Shown: one piece after another, positions 26,953 to 35,613 of the stretch
Layout: each line of letters opens with the position of its first letter
Position numbering within the stretch: the stretch's first letter is position 1
Source of the DNA: Bog-756 sp963730685
GTDB lineage: Bacteria; Actinomycetota; Acidimicrobiia; Acidimicrobiales; RAAP-2
DNA: 64,000 bases
Reading direction: 5' to 3'
NCBI GenBank assembly: GCA_963730685.1
Contig: CAVSSP010000001.1
Coordinates: forward strand, 1,240,001-1,304,000
Program-made: the position numbers and the translations under genes
The notes under the pieces: model-generated
What the model saw: the letters and a program-made list of their open reading frames with translations, nothing else
The model's database searches: none
Told to the model about the DNA's origin: nothing

Positions 26953-28194
26953 TCAGCGGCCCGGCCCGATGGCCTCCGGGGTGCCGGCGACCTCCCCGGC
27001 CAACTGCTGGACACGGAGCTTGGCCGCCGCCCACTCGTACCGGCCCAGGTACAGCTCCTCGGCCGCGTCGACCAGGCGGGAACGGAGGTCCACGTCGGTG
27101 AGCAGGCGTTGGCAGGCCTCGGCGAAGTCGGCGGCCCCGTCGGCGATGAGCAGGTGCACCCCGTCCTCCACGTCGAGCCCGTCAGCCCCCAGCGTGGTGG
27201 ACACCACCGGCAGCCGGTGGGCGAACGATTCCAGGATCTTGAGGCGGGTGCCGCTCCCGATGCGGAGCGGGACCACGGCGATGTCGGCCCGGGCCAGCTC
27301 CGGTTCCATCGCCGGCACCCTCCCCACCACCGTGACATCCGGCGGCCGGTCCCGCCGCTCGACACCGGGGGTGGGCTTGCCGACCAGTCGGATGCGGGCC
27401 TCGGGGATCTTGGCCCGGAGCAACGGCTCCACTTCGTCGATCAGCCAGTCGACGGCGTCCATGTTGGGCGGGTAGTTGAGGCTGCCCTGCAGGAGGATGG
27501 TGGGCGGGTCGAGCGGCTGGAGGTGGCCGACGCTGCGGGCCGGCTTCGGGTAGGCATTGGGGACGGCCACCGCGTTGGGGATCCTCGACCGCCCGACGTC
27601 GGTGTCGCTGCAGAGGACCACCCGGTCCACGTCGCCGGCCACCGACCGCTGAAAGCCGGTCCAGTCGCCGGCGTTCTTCCTCGCCTGCAACGACGCCGCC
27701 ATCTGACGCACCCGGGACGACACGCCCGGCGCCGTCGGTGCGGCCCGGAGCAGTGTCGACCGCTGCCGGGCCTTCACGTCCTCCAGGTCCATCAGGTCGA
27801 TGATGGTGGGACCCAGCCTCGGGCGGCCCATCCACTCGAAGACGGCAGCGGTGCTGAACCAGGCCAGGTCGTAGCGGTCCGACGCCCACGACTCGAAGGC
27901 GTCCCGTGGGGAGTGGTCGGCACCGCGCATGACCACCTCCATGGGCAGGCCCCGCTGGGTGAGCCAGTCGGTCCGCCACCGGCGCTGGCGCGACGACGCG
28001 GGGTACTTGACGGTGAGGAGGCGGGACACGGGCAGGTCGGGTGGGAGGACGGGGTCGGTCCGAGTCGGGTCGTACAGCGTGAACAGGTCCATCTCCCCGA
28101 GCTCCGAGACGGCTTCGATGACCTTGGCCAGCCGGATGAGGCCCCCGCCGGTCGACGGCCAGGGGAAGTCCTCGGCAGCCAGCAGGATCTTCAT
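26953..28194 (-). CDS. Glycosyltransferase family 4
   Basis: GT-B fold glycosyltransferase of 413 residues. The N-terminus is MKILLAAEDFPWPSTGGG, with the Gly-rich acceptor loop of GT4 enzymes. The C-terminal donor-binding half has ILLQGSLNYPPNMDAVDWL, VTVVGRVP and GSGTRLKILESFAHRLPVV; the last holds the conserved Glu region that contacts the nucleotide sugar. It is the last gene of a minus-strand operon with a methyltransferase and a GT2 enzyme, 19 bases after the GT2 stop. Synthesis of a surface glycan is likely; donor and acceptor are unknown. Confidence 0.88.
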   Translation of the reverse strand: MKILLAAEDFPWPSTGGGLIRLAKVIEAVSELGEMDLFTLYDPTRTDPVLPPDLPVSRLLTVKYPASSRQRRWRTDWLTQRGLPMEVVMRGADHSPRDAFESWASDRYDLAWFSTAAVFEWMGRPRLGPTIIDLMDLEDVKARQRSTLLRAAPTAPGVSSRVRQMAASLQARKNAGDWTGFQRSVAGDVDRVVLCSDTDVGRSRIPNAVAVPNAYPKPARSVGHLQPLDPPTILLQGSLNYPPNMDAVDWLIDEVEPLLRAKIPEARIRLVGKPTPGVERRDRPPDVTVVGRVPAMEPELARADIAVVPLRIGSGTRLKILESFAHRLPVVSTTLGADGLDVEDGVHLLIADGAADFAEACQRLLTDVDLRSRLVDAAEELYLGRYEWAAAKLRVQQLAGEVAGTPEAIGPGR

Positions 28195-28213
28195 CGGTCC
28201 GGCCTGAGCACGG

Positions 28214-29803
28214 TCACCGCTTCGCCGCGCCGAACAGACCGTCGACCCACGCCTTGGCCCGCACCGAGGGCCTCGACTCGATGTAGGCGGTCTTGGCGTT
28301 CAGGAACGTGACCGCCTCGTCGAGGCTGGCCTTGAGGTCGGCGATCTCCGCCTGGAGGTCGGCGATGTACTCGTCCTTGGCCTCGATCTCGAGGGAGGCC
28401 GCCCGCAACTCCCGGAGGGCCTGCCCGGCCGGTCCCTCGGCGGGAGGGCCGGACCGGCCGTCGGGGGTGTCAGCCATGGGGGGATCGTACCGGCTGTCCC
28501 GGATACGGCCCCGGGGCCGCAGGGCGCCTGCCTCGACGGTGGCGTCGACCGCCAGGATGAATGCCGAAGGGTCGGAGCCGAAGGCCAGGACGGGGACCGG
28601 GGACCCGTCCGGCCGGACCACCGGCTCCGCCGGAACGGCGGACGGCGCCCCGACCACCACCGCGCCGATGTCGGTTCCGGTGAGGGCTACCAGGGTGGGG
28701 AGGTCCTCGTCCCGGACGTCGACCCCCAGGTCGGCAAGTCGGTCGGCCCGCGACATGCGGTCGGGGACGAACGAGGGCCGGCCCTCGGCCCGGCCCGGAT
28801 TCCGGCCCTCGGCCCGGCCCGGAGGGCCCACCAGGACGGTGACGCCCCAGCCTGCACCGGCCCGAGATTCGATGGCGTCCCACTCGACCGTCGTCCCGAC
28901 CCCGTCGGGACCACCGAGGACCCACAGCAGGCGGGGAGGGGCACCCCGGGCCAGATGGACGGCGCGCTCGATGGCGGCGTCATCGACGACCTCCGGCCTG
29001 GGCCCGAACCGCTCCAGCTCGGCGGACCATTTGGCCACCAGGCGGGCCCGGTTGCGGATGAGGAGGAAGTACCGGTACCGGTACGACGAGCTCTGGCTCT
29101 CGAGGTGGGACAGCTCGGCCCTCGGCTCGTACAGCACCGTGTACCCGTGGCGGTGGAGGGCGAGGCACAGGTCGACGTCCTCGTAGTACGCGGGGTGGTA
29201 CCGGTCGTCGAAGCCGCCGACGGCATCCCATGCTTCGCGCCGCACCAACAGGCCGTTGGCCGACGCGTAGTCCACGGCGCGCACATAGGAGAACGCCGTC
29301 GACCCCGGCGGGGCGCCGAGCCCGACGTGGGCGGCCCACCCGTCGTCCCACAGTACCGACCCCGCCTCCTGGACGGAGCCGTCCGCGGAAAGGATGCGAC
29401 CGGCCACCGCGCCGATGGTCGCATCCGTCCCGGCCGTCGCCAGCAGGTGGTCGATGGTCCGGGCCCCGACCGTGCTGTCGTCGTTGAGGAACAGGAGGAA
29501 CCGACCGGAGGCAACCTCGGCGGCGAGGTTGTTCCCACCGCCGAAGCCGAGGTTGGTGGTGCTGCGCACCGACACGATGTCGTCGCGCTCCTCCAGGACC
29601 GACCCTGCCCAGTCAGGGGCGCCGTTGGCCACCACCACCGTCTCGACGCCGTACGCCCGGGTGGCGGCGGCCGCCGCCAGCGAGTCGAGGCAGGCGAGGG
29701 CCAGCCCGGGGTCGGAGAGCACCAGGATGCACACGGACACCAGGGGAGACTCCGGCACCCGGGTCCCCCTCCGGATGAACGGCGCCACCTCGTCGCCCGT
29801 CAC
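28214..29803 (-). CDS. Glycosyltransferase family 2 with C-terminal coiled coil
   Basis: Protein of 529 residues. The N-terminal GT2 domain is rhamnosyltransferase-like: VSVCILVLSDPG, VVVANGAPD, TNLGFGGGNNLAAE, LFLNDDSTV (DxD-type metal site) and YHPAYYEDVDLCLALHRHGY. A second, less conserved Ala/Gly/Pro-rich region follows from about residue 290. The C-terminus (LRELRAASLEIEAKDEYIAD, then LQAEIADLKASLDEAVTFL) is a heptad-type coiled coil that could tether partners. The start is GTG 29801-29803, 37 bases after the methyltransferase stop in the same operon. Confidence 0.85.
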   Translation of the reverse strand: MTGDEVAPFIRRGTRVPESPLVSVCILVLSDPGLALACLDSLAAAAATRAYGVETVVVANGAPDWAGSVLEERDDIVSVRSTTNLGFGGGNNLAAEVASGRFLLFLNDDSTVGARTIDHLLATAGTDATIGAVAGRILSADGSVQEAGSVLWDDGWAAHVGLGAPPGSTAFSYVRAVDYASANGLLVRREAWDAVGGFDDRYHPAYYEDVDLCLALHRHGYTVLYEPRAELSHLESQSSSYRYRYFLLIRNRARLVAKWSAELERFGPRPEVVDDAAIERAVHLARGAPPRLLWVLGGPDGVGTTVEWDAIESRAGAGWGVTVLVGPPGRAEGRNPGRAEGRPSFVPDRMSRADRLADLGVDVRDEDLPTLVALTGTDIGAVVVGAPSAVPAEPVVRPDGSPVPVLAFGSDPSAFILAVDATVEAGALRPRGRIRDSRYDPPMADTPDGRSGPPAEGPAGQALRELRAASLEIEAKDEYIADLQAEIADLKASLDEAVTFLNAKTAYIESRPSVRAKAWVDGLFGAAKR

Positions 29804-29840
29804 CGGAGGGGAGCGGACGCCGGGGCTTCCGGCACGGCCC

Positions 29841-30661
29841 TCAACCGCCGGGGACCCGGAACGCCACCAGCTGGGCCATCTGCGGGTAGTGGGTGCTGAT
29901 GGCGAACTCCTCCAGCCGGCCCAGGATGTCGTCGGTCGAGAACTCGGGGTAGCCGTTGAGCTCCCTGCGGTCGCCCGCCACCATCGGATAGCCGAGGAGC
30001 TCGTCGATCCATGCCACCGACATGTTGGTGCCCCATACGTTGGCCGTCCGACTGCAGAACGGGGTCAGGTTCAAGAACAGGTCGATGGTCAGGATCAACA
30101 GGCCGCCGGGGACGAGGAGCCGCTTCACCTCCGCGAGCGTGGCCTCCACGTCGGCCGGCGACAGGTGCTCGATCGTGGAGATGCACAGGGCGGCGGCGAA
30201 CGTTCCGGTGACGTCGGCCTCGGGCAGCGTGGCCCGGTGGAGCACGACGTCGGTGTCGAAGACCCGGTTCAAGTTGGCGTGCTCGGCGATGGGATCGATG
30301 TCGTAGTCGCCCTTGCCGTAGTCGAAGAACGGGTCGACGTTGTGGACCTCGTGACCGTCCTTGGCCAGCACGAACTGGAGTCCGGACAGGGCCCCCCCGA
30401 TCTCGAGGATCCGGGACGGACCGAGGCCGCTCAACTGGTGGTAGGCCCACGGGTACTCGACAGCGCGCGCGTCGAGGTGTTCTTCTGGAAGGCGAACGGG
30501 CCCCGCTGACGCTTGACCGAGGCGTTGAGGAGCACCGCCCTCTCGGCGGCCGGGGGCAGCCGCTCCACGGTGCCCACCATGGTCAGGTGCTTACCGTCGG
30601 GCACGCCCCAGGAGCGGTTCCACCGTCGGTACTCCTTGGGTAGTTCTCGTCTGGCGAGCAT
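29841..30661 (-). CDS. Class I SAM methyltransferase, one frameshift near the N-terminus
   Basis: About 273 residues after correction. The N-terminal part starts at ATG 30659-30661 (MLARRELPKEYRRWNRSWGV). Around 30445-30470 the frame changes; one missing base restores LDARAVEYPWAYHQL and leads into the methyltransferase core ILEIGGALSGLQFVLAKDGH (motif I). AALCISTIEHLSP (motif IV) and LLVPGGLLILTIDLF follow. It is the first gene of the operon with the GT2 and GT4 genes, so it probably modifies a sugar or an acyl group during glycan synthesis. The gap 30662-30758 shows nothing clear. Confidence 0.78.
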
Positions 30662-30758
30662 CTCGCGATCCTGTCCGTGCGCTGGGCAGCAGGGACTATA
30701 GACGCCGGCCTCCGATCGGCGTCGCGGCACAGCCGCCCGGCCGGCCCGGGCCCGGCGG

Positions 30759-32126
30759 TCAGATGCGCTCGAAGTTGCGGGCCAGCTCCCAGTCGGTGAC
30801 GGCGCGGTTGGAGGCCGACCACTCCTGGCGCGCCGTGTTGAGCAGATGGTGGTGGACCTCGGGGCCGAAGGCCTCGGCTGCCACCTCGCTGGAGGAGAAG
30901 GCGTCGATGGCCTCGGCCAGGTCGGAGGGGATGCGGGGGACGTCGGGTGCCCGGTAGGCGTTGCCGGTGAACGCCGGCTCCAACTCGAGCTCGTGCTCGA
31001 TCCCCCACAGTCCGCCGGCGATGGCGGCGGCCAGCGCCAGGTACGGGTTGACGTCCGCCCCGGGGATGCGGCTCTCGACCCTCCGGCCCGCACCCCGTCC
31101 CACCACCCGGAACCCGCAGGTCCGGTTGTCCTCCCCCCACACCACGGCGGTGGGGGCCCACGAGTCGGGCACATAGCGCCGGTACGAGTTCACATAGGGG
31201 GCGAAGCACCAGGCCAGCTGACGGGCGGCGAAGAGCTGTCCCGCCAGGAACTGCCGGCCGAGGGTGGAGAGGCCCGAGGGGTCCGCATCACCGTCGGGCG
31301 CCGGCATCAGCGGGGCCGATGTCGTCGCATCCCACAGGCTGGTGTGGATGTGGCACGACGAGCCGGCGGTGTCCATCGACCACTTGGCCATGAAGGTGGC
31401 GGACCGGCCGAACCCCGATGCGATCTCCTTGACGCCGGTCTTGAACACCAGGTGGCGGTCGGCCACCTCGAGCGCTCCTCCGTAGGTGATGTTGATCTCG
31501 TGCTGGCCGACGCCGGCCTCGCCCTTGGAGAACTCGATGGGGATCCCCGCCTCGATCATCTGGTTGCGGATGCGACCGATGACGTACTCCTCCCGCGAGG
31601 TCTGCAGGAGCTGGTAGTCCTCGATGGTGTCGGCATGGGGGACGATTCCCCGCCAGCGCTTGTCGGCGGCTTCGGCGAACGAGTCGCGGAACAGATAGAA
31701 CTCGAGCTCGGTGGCGCACTTGACCTCGATCCCGCGGGCGGCGGCCCGCTCGAGCTGACGGCGGAGGATCCGGCGGGGTGACACCTCGACCGGCTCGCCC
31801 TCCATGGTCAGCAGATCGCACAGCACGAGCACGCTGCCGGGCAGCCAGGGCAGGATCCGCACCGTGTCCGGGTCGACCACGGCGTTGAGGTCCCCGTAGC
31901 CCGAGTCCCAGTTGGCGAAGTGGTAGCCCGGCAGCGGCTCCATGTCCACGTCACAGGCCAGCAGGTAGTCGCACACCTCGATCCCGTGCTGGGCCACGTG
32001 CTCGAGGAAGAACGGTCCGGTGACCCGCTTGCCCACCGGGCGCCCCTGCAGGTCGGGAAAGGCCACGATCACCGTGTCGATCACACCCGATTGGATCTGG
32101 TGGGGCAGGGTCTGGAGCGAGAGCAT
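30759..32126 (-). CDS. Glutamine synthetase family protein, gamma-glutamylpolyamine synthetase type
   Basis: Glutamine synthetase fold, 455 residues from ATG 32124-32126. Catalytic motifs are KCATELEFYLF (metal Glu), GVGQHEINITYG, SCHIHTSLWD (His) and WGEDNRTCGFRVVG (Arg). The protein lacks the adenylylation Tyr loop typical of GlnA1. The next genes are an SDR on the same strand and, divergently, a gamma-glutamyl-GABA hydrolase-like protein and an aldehyde dehydrogenase. By analogy with PuuA-PuuD-PuuC, or with actinobacterial GlnA3/GlnA4, it probably glutamylates a polyamine or monoamine for catabolism instead of assimilating ammonia. Confidence 0.85.
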   Translation of the reverse strand: MLSLQTLPHQIQSGVIDTVIVAFPDLQGRPVGKRVTGPFFLEHVAQHGIEVCDYLLACDVDMEPLPGYHFANWDSGYGDLNAVVDPDTVRILPWLPGSVLVLCDLLTMEGEPVEVSPRRILRRQLERAAARGIEVKCATELEFYLFRDSFAEAADKRWRGIVPHADTIEDYQLLQTSREEYVIGRIRNQMIEAGIPIEFSKGEAGVGQHEINITYGGALEVADRHLVFKTGVKEIASGFGRSATFMAKWSMDTAGSSCHIHTSLWDATTSAPLMPAPDGDADPSGLSTLGRQFLAGQLFAARQLAWCFAPYVNSYRRYVPDSWAPTAVVWGEDNRTCGFRVVGRGAGRRVESRIPGADVNPYLALAAAIAGGLWGIEHELELEPAFTGNAYRAPDVPRIPSDLAEAIDAFSSSEVAAEAFGPEVHHHLLNTARQEWSASNRAVTDWELARNFERI

Positions 32127-32164
32127 GTGAGCACTCTGACCCAGCCGGGCGGGATCGTCCAGCC

Positions 32165-32941
32165 CTACTCGGGGGTGACGTACGCCGAGGTGATCCCTCC
32201 GTCGACCACCAACGCCGACCCGGTGACGAAGGAGGCATCGTCCGATGCCAGGAACAGGGCCGCCCGGGCGATCTCCTCGGGGCGGCCGAACCGACCGATG
32301 GGGATGTGCACCAGGCGCCGTTGGCGGCGTGCCGGGTCCGAGAGGAGCTCGGCCAGCAGCGGGGTCTCGATGGGGCCCGGGCAGATGGAGTTGGCCCGGA
32401 TCCCCTGGCGGGCGTACTCCACCGCCAGCTCCCGTGTCATCGCCAGCACGGCACCCTTCGAGGCGGTGTAGGCGGTCTGGGCGGTGGCCGCACCCATCAG
32501 GGCCACGAACGAGGCCACGTTCACGATCGAGCCGCCCCCCGACCCGAGCATGGCCGGGACGGCCGCCCGGCAGCTCAGCCAGACGCCCTTCAGGTTGACG
32601 TCCAGCACCCGGTGCCATGTGTCGGGCGGGGTGTCGAGGAGGCCGCCGTCGTCGTCGGGGAAGATCCCCGCACTGTTGAACAGCACGTGGAGGCCGCCGT
32701 AGGTCGACACGGCCGTGGCTGCCATGGCCGCCGCACTGGTCTCGTCGGTCACGTCGACGGCGAGGGCCGTGGCATCGCCGCCCGCGGCGACGATCTCGTC
32801 CACCGCCGAGGTGGCCTGTCCGGCGACGACGTCGGCCACCACCACCTGGGCCCCCTCGGCCGCGAACAGGAGCGAGGCGGCCCTTCCGATGCCGCTGCCT
32901 CCGCCGGTGACCACCGCCACCTTGCCGTCGAGTCGTGCCAA
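32165..32941 (-). CDS. SDR-family oxidoreductase
   Basis: Classical SDR of 258 residues. The cofactor motif is VAVVTGGGSGIGRAA and the NNAG-like site is LFNSAGIFPD. The catalytic Ser is in SIVNVASFVALMG and the YxxxK motif is YTASK. The C-terminus is TGSALVVDGGITSAYV. The start is TTG 32939-32941 because GGAGG lies exactly five bases upstream on the coding strand. The open frame continues upstream without family residues. It sits upstream of the glutamine-synthetase-like gene and may oxidise an alcohol or aldehyde intermediate in the same amine pathway. Confidence 0.88.
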   Translation of the reverse strand: MARLDGKVAVVTGGGSGIGRAASLLFAAEGAQVVVADVVAGQATSAVDEIVAAGGDATALAVDVTDETSAAAMAATAVSTYGGLHVLFNSAGIFPDDDGGLLDTPPDTWHRVLDVNLKGVWLSCRAAVPAMLGSGGGSIVNVASFVALMGAATAQTAYTASKGAVLAMTRELAVEYARQGIRANSICPGPIETPLLAELLSDPARRQRRLVHIPIGRFGRPEEIARAALFLASDDASFVTGSALVVDGGITSAYVTPE

Positions 32942-33022
32942 CGCTGCCTCCGGTGGGCCAGGATCGGGGTGACCCCGGTGGTGGGGCACCTTACCGGCGC
33001 GCTGTGCGCCCGGTGAAATGCA

Positions 33023-33060
33023 CGACCCGGTGCGGTGCGACCCGGTGCGGTGCGACCCGG
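33023..33060. repeat. 15-bp tandem repeat in a divergent promoter region
   Basis: CGACCCGGTGCGGTG is repeated about two and a half times between the SDR and the gamma-glutamyl hydrolase gene, ending about 22 bases before the latter's start. GTGAAAT flanks the array on both sides. In a divergent promoter gap such an array could be a set of regulator sites; no proof is available. Confidence 0.7.
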
Positions 33061-33082
33061 ACCGGGTGAAATACTGACGACC

Positions 33083-33883
33083 ATGCCGCCACCTGGAGCA
33101 CCGCCGCTCATCGGGGTGTCGATGTACCGCCAGACCACCACGTGGTGGTCGTGGGAGCGCGATGCCGCCCTCGTCCCCGGGCGGTACCTCGACATGGTGC
33201 AGGACGCCGGTGGTCAGCCCGTCCTCATCCCCCCACCGGCTCCCGGCTCGTCGACCTCGAAGGCCGCCGTCGAGGCGCTGGTCGGGGTCCTCGACGCGTT
33301 GGTGCTGATCGGAGGAGGGGACATCGACGCCGGCCGGTACGGCCGCAGGGCCGACCCCCGCAACGGCGGTGTCAACGGGGAGCGGGACAGCTTGGAGCTC
33401 GGTCTGGTGGCCGCCGCCCTGGACCGCGACCTTCCCCTGCTGGCGGTGTGCCGGGGTCTGCAGGTGCTCAACGTGGCTCTGGGGGGCGACCTGGTCCAAC
33501 AGCTCCCGGACGTGATCGGCTCGCGGGCCCATCAGCCGCGGCAGGGCGCCTTCGGTTCGGTGACGGTGGTGGCCGAGGAGGGCACCACCGTGCGCCACCT
33601 CTACGGCGAGCGCTTCGACGTGCTGTGCTCCCACCATCAGGCCGTCGACCGGTTGGGTGGCGGGCTCGTGGTGTCGGCCACCAGCGGGGACGGGGTCGTG
33701 GAGGCGGTCGAGCTCCCGGACCACCGGTTCGTGGTGGGGGTGCAGTGGCATCCCGAAGAGAGCCGCGACGTGCGGCTCTTCGAGGCGCTGACCGAGGCGG
33801 CCGGGACCCGGCAGCACCCGGGCTCCCCGACGGATGCGGTCCACGGGGCGGCGGCCCCTCCGGTGGCCGGGGGACGGAGATGA
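33083..33883 (+). CDS. Gamma-glutamyl-GABA hydrolase family protein (PuuD-like, class I glutamine amidotransferase)
   Basis: Class I amidotransferase-fold hydrolase of 266 residues. The nucleophile Cys lies in LPLLAVCRGLQVLNVALGG and the catalytic His-Glu pair in VVGVQWHPEES. LVLIGGGDIDAGRYG is the oxyanion-loop region typical of the PuuD family. PuuD releases GABA from gamma-glutamyl-GABA. ATG 33083 is chosen over the GTG at 33035, which lies inside the repeat array. The stop overlaps the aldehyde dehydrogenase start by four bases. Confidence 0.9.
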   Translation: MPPPGAPPLIGVSMYRQTTTWWSWERDAALVPGRYLDMVQDAGGQPVLIPPPAPGSSTSKAAVEALVGVLDALVLIGGGDIDAGRYGRRADPRNGGVNGERDSLELGLVAAALDRDLPLLAVCRGLQVLNVALGGDLVQQLPDVIGSRAHQPRQGAFGSVTVVAEEGTTVRHLYGERFDVLCSHHQAVDRLGGGLVVSATSGDGVVEAVELPDHRFVVGVQWHPEESRDVRLFEALTEAAGTRQHPGSPTDAVHGAAAPPVAGGRR

Positions 33884-35271
33884 CCGACGTGGTCACCATC
33901 GTCGACCCGGCGACCGAGCAGCCGATCGCCGACGTGCCCCTCCAGGGGGTGGAGGAGACCGACGAGACGGTGGCGCGGGCCGTCGAGGCCGGTCCGGCCT
34001 GGCGGGCGATCGCCCCTACTGACCGGTCACGCCTGTTGCGCCGGTTCGCCGCCCAGGTGGAGGCCCACGGTGAGGAGCTGGCCCAGCTCGAGACCCGCAA
34101 CGTGGGAAAGCCCATCGCCGACAGCCGTGGCGAGGTGGGAATGGTCGCCGAGGTCCTGTACTTCTATGCCGGTGCCGTGGACAAGCACCGAGGGGCGACC
34201 GTCCCGGTGTCGGGGGGCGTCGACATGACCTTCCACGAGCCCCTCGGTGTCGTGGCGGCCATCGTCCCGTGGAACTTCCCCGCCGCCATCACCTCCTGGA
34301 AGGTGGGGCCGGCGCTGGCCACCGGCAACACCATCGTGGTCAAGCCGGCGGAGACGACACCGCTGACGGCGCTGCGCCTGGCCGAGTTGGCCCTCGAGGC
34401 CGGAATCCCCGACGGCGTGCTCCAGGTCGTCGTCGGCGCCGGACCCACGGTGGGGGCGCGGCTCGTGGAGCACGCCGATGTGGCCAAGGTGGCGTTCACC
34501 GGCTCCACCGCGGTGGGCCGGGAGGTCATGGCGAGGGCCGCCGGCACGATCAAGCGGGTCACCTTGGAACTCGGGGGAAAGTCGGCTTCGGTGGTGTTCG
34601 CCGACGCTGACCTGGAGTCGGCGGCGTCGTCCGCCCCCGGTGGGGTGTTCGCCAATTCCGGTCAGGACTGTTGCGCCCGCAGTCGGATCCTGGTGCAGCG
34701 GTCGGTCTTCGACGCCTACCTCTCGCTCCTGGAGGATGCGGTTGCCGCCTGGAGGGTGGGCGATCCCACCGATCCGGCCAACGACATGGGCCCCCTGGTC
34801 ACCGCGGCCCACCGGGCGAGGGTGGCGTCCTTCCTCGGGGCCGGCATGGGTGACCCCGATTCGGGGCCGGTCCATGGATCGATCGTCGGTGCCGTCCCCG
34901 AGGGCCCCGGCTTCTGGTTCCCCCCGACGGTGGTGGCGCCGGCCCGGGCCGAATGGCGCCTGGCCCGGGAGGAGATCTTCGGGCCGGTCGTCGCGGTCAT
35001 CCCGTTCGAGGACGAGGAGGACGCCATCCGGCTGGCCAACGACACCCCCTACGGCCTGTCCGGCTCGATCTGGACCCGGGACGGCGCCCGCGCCCTACGC
35101 ATGGCCCGGGCCGTCCAGGCCGGCAACCTCTCGGTCAATTCGAACAGTTCGGTGCGCGTGCAGACCAGCTTCGGCGGGATGAAGCAGTCCGGGTTCGGAC
35201 GCGAGCTCGGACTCGAGGCCCTCGAGTCGTACTCCGACGTCAAGAACGTCTTCGTCTCCACCGAGGGTTGA
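33880..35271 (+). CDS. Aldehyde dehydrogenase (gamma-glutamyl-aminobutyraldehyde dehydrogenase type)
   Basis: NAD(P)-dependent aldehyde dehydrogenase of 463 residues. The catalytic Cys is in FANSGQDCCARSRI and the general-base Glu in TLELGGKSASVVF. The cofactor motif is FTGSTAVGREVM and the Asn region is VPWNFPAAITSWK. It starts at ATG 33880, overlapping the PuuD-like gene. Together with that gene and the divergent glutamine-synthetase-like gene it fits a gamma-glutamylated amine route, acting at the PuuC step. A betaine-aldehyde dehydrogenase is the main alternative on sequence alone. Confidence 0.88.
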   Translation: MTDVVTIVDPATEQPIADVPLQGVEETDETVARAVEAGPAWRAIAPTDRSRLLRRFAAQVEAHGEELAQLETRNVGKPIADSRGEVGMVAEVLYFYAGAVDKHRGATVPVSGGVDMTFHEPLGVVAAIVPWNFPAAITSWKVGPALATGNTIVVKPAETTPLTALRLAELALEAGIPDGVLQVVVGAGPTVGARLVEHADVAKVAFTGSTAVGREVMARAAGTIKRVTLELGGKSASVVFADADLESAASSAPGGVFANSGQDCCARSRILVQRSVFDAYLSLLEDAVAAWRVGDPTDPANDMGPLVTAAHRARVASFLGAGMGDPDSGPVHGSIVGAVPEGPGFWFPPTVVAPARAEWRLAREEIFGPVVAVIPFEDEEDAIRLANDTPYGLSGSIWTRDGARALRMARAVQAGNLSVNSNSSVRVQTSFGGMKQSGFGRELGLEALESYSDVKNVFVSTEG

Positions 35272-35389
35272 GCGCCGCTCTGCCCGCCGGCCGCCCGGCC
35301 GTCCGCCGCCCGGCCGCCCCACCTTCGGGTACCGGGGCCGCCGGGCCGGGTCGGTTCCCGCCACGGTCCGTGAAGGGTATGGTCTGGGC

Positions 35390-35512
35390 ATGTCAGGACG
35401 CACCCGGAAGATCGCCAAGCCTGCGGCCGCGTTCGGAGTCCTGGCCACCATGGCGAGCATCTGGTGGTTCGCCCTCAGGCCCCGTCGTAAGGACAGGTCC
35501 AAAAACGGGTAA
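35390..35512 (+). CDS. Possible 40-residue single-pass membrane protein
   Basis: Frame from ATG 35390 to TAA 35510-35512. It encodes a basic N-terminus (MSGRTRKIAKP), one hydrophobic segment (AAAFGVLATMASIWWFAL) and a strongly basic C-terminus (RPRRKDRSKNG). This is the layout of a small inner membrane protein with positive flanks. GAAGGG lies 13 bases upstream, only a fair ribosome-binding site. It stands alone between an aldehyde dehydrogenase and an MFS exporter. I recognise no family. The rest of 35272-35613 is GC-rich simple sequence. Confidence 0.45.
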   Translation: MSGRTRKIAKPAAAFGVLATMASIWWFALRPRRKDRSKNG

Positions 35513-35613
35513 TCCCGTGCCGGCCTGAACCGGGCCGCCACCACCGGGCCGCCGGCCGGGCCGCCGGCCGGGCCACCACCGGGCCGCCGGCCGGTAGCCG
35601 GTAGCCTCCGCGG

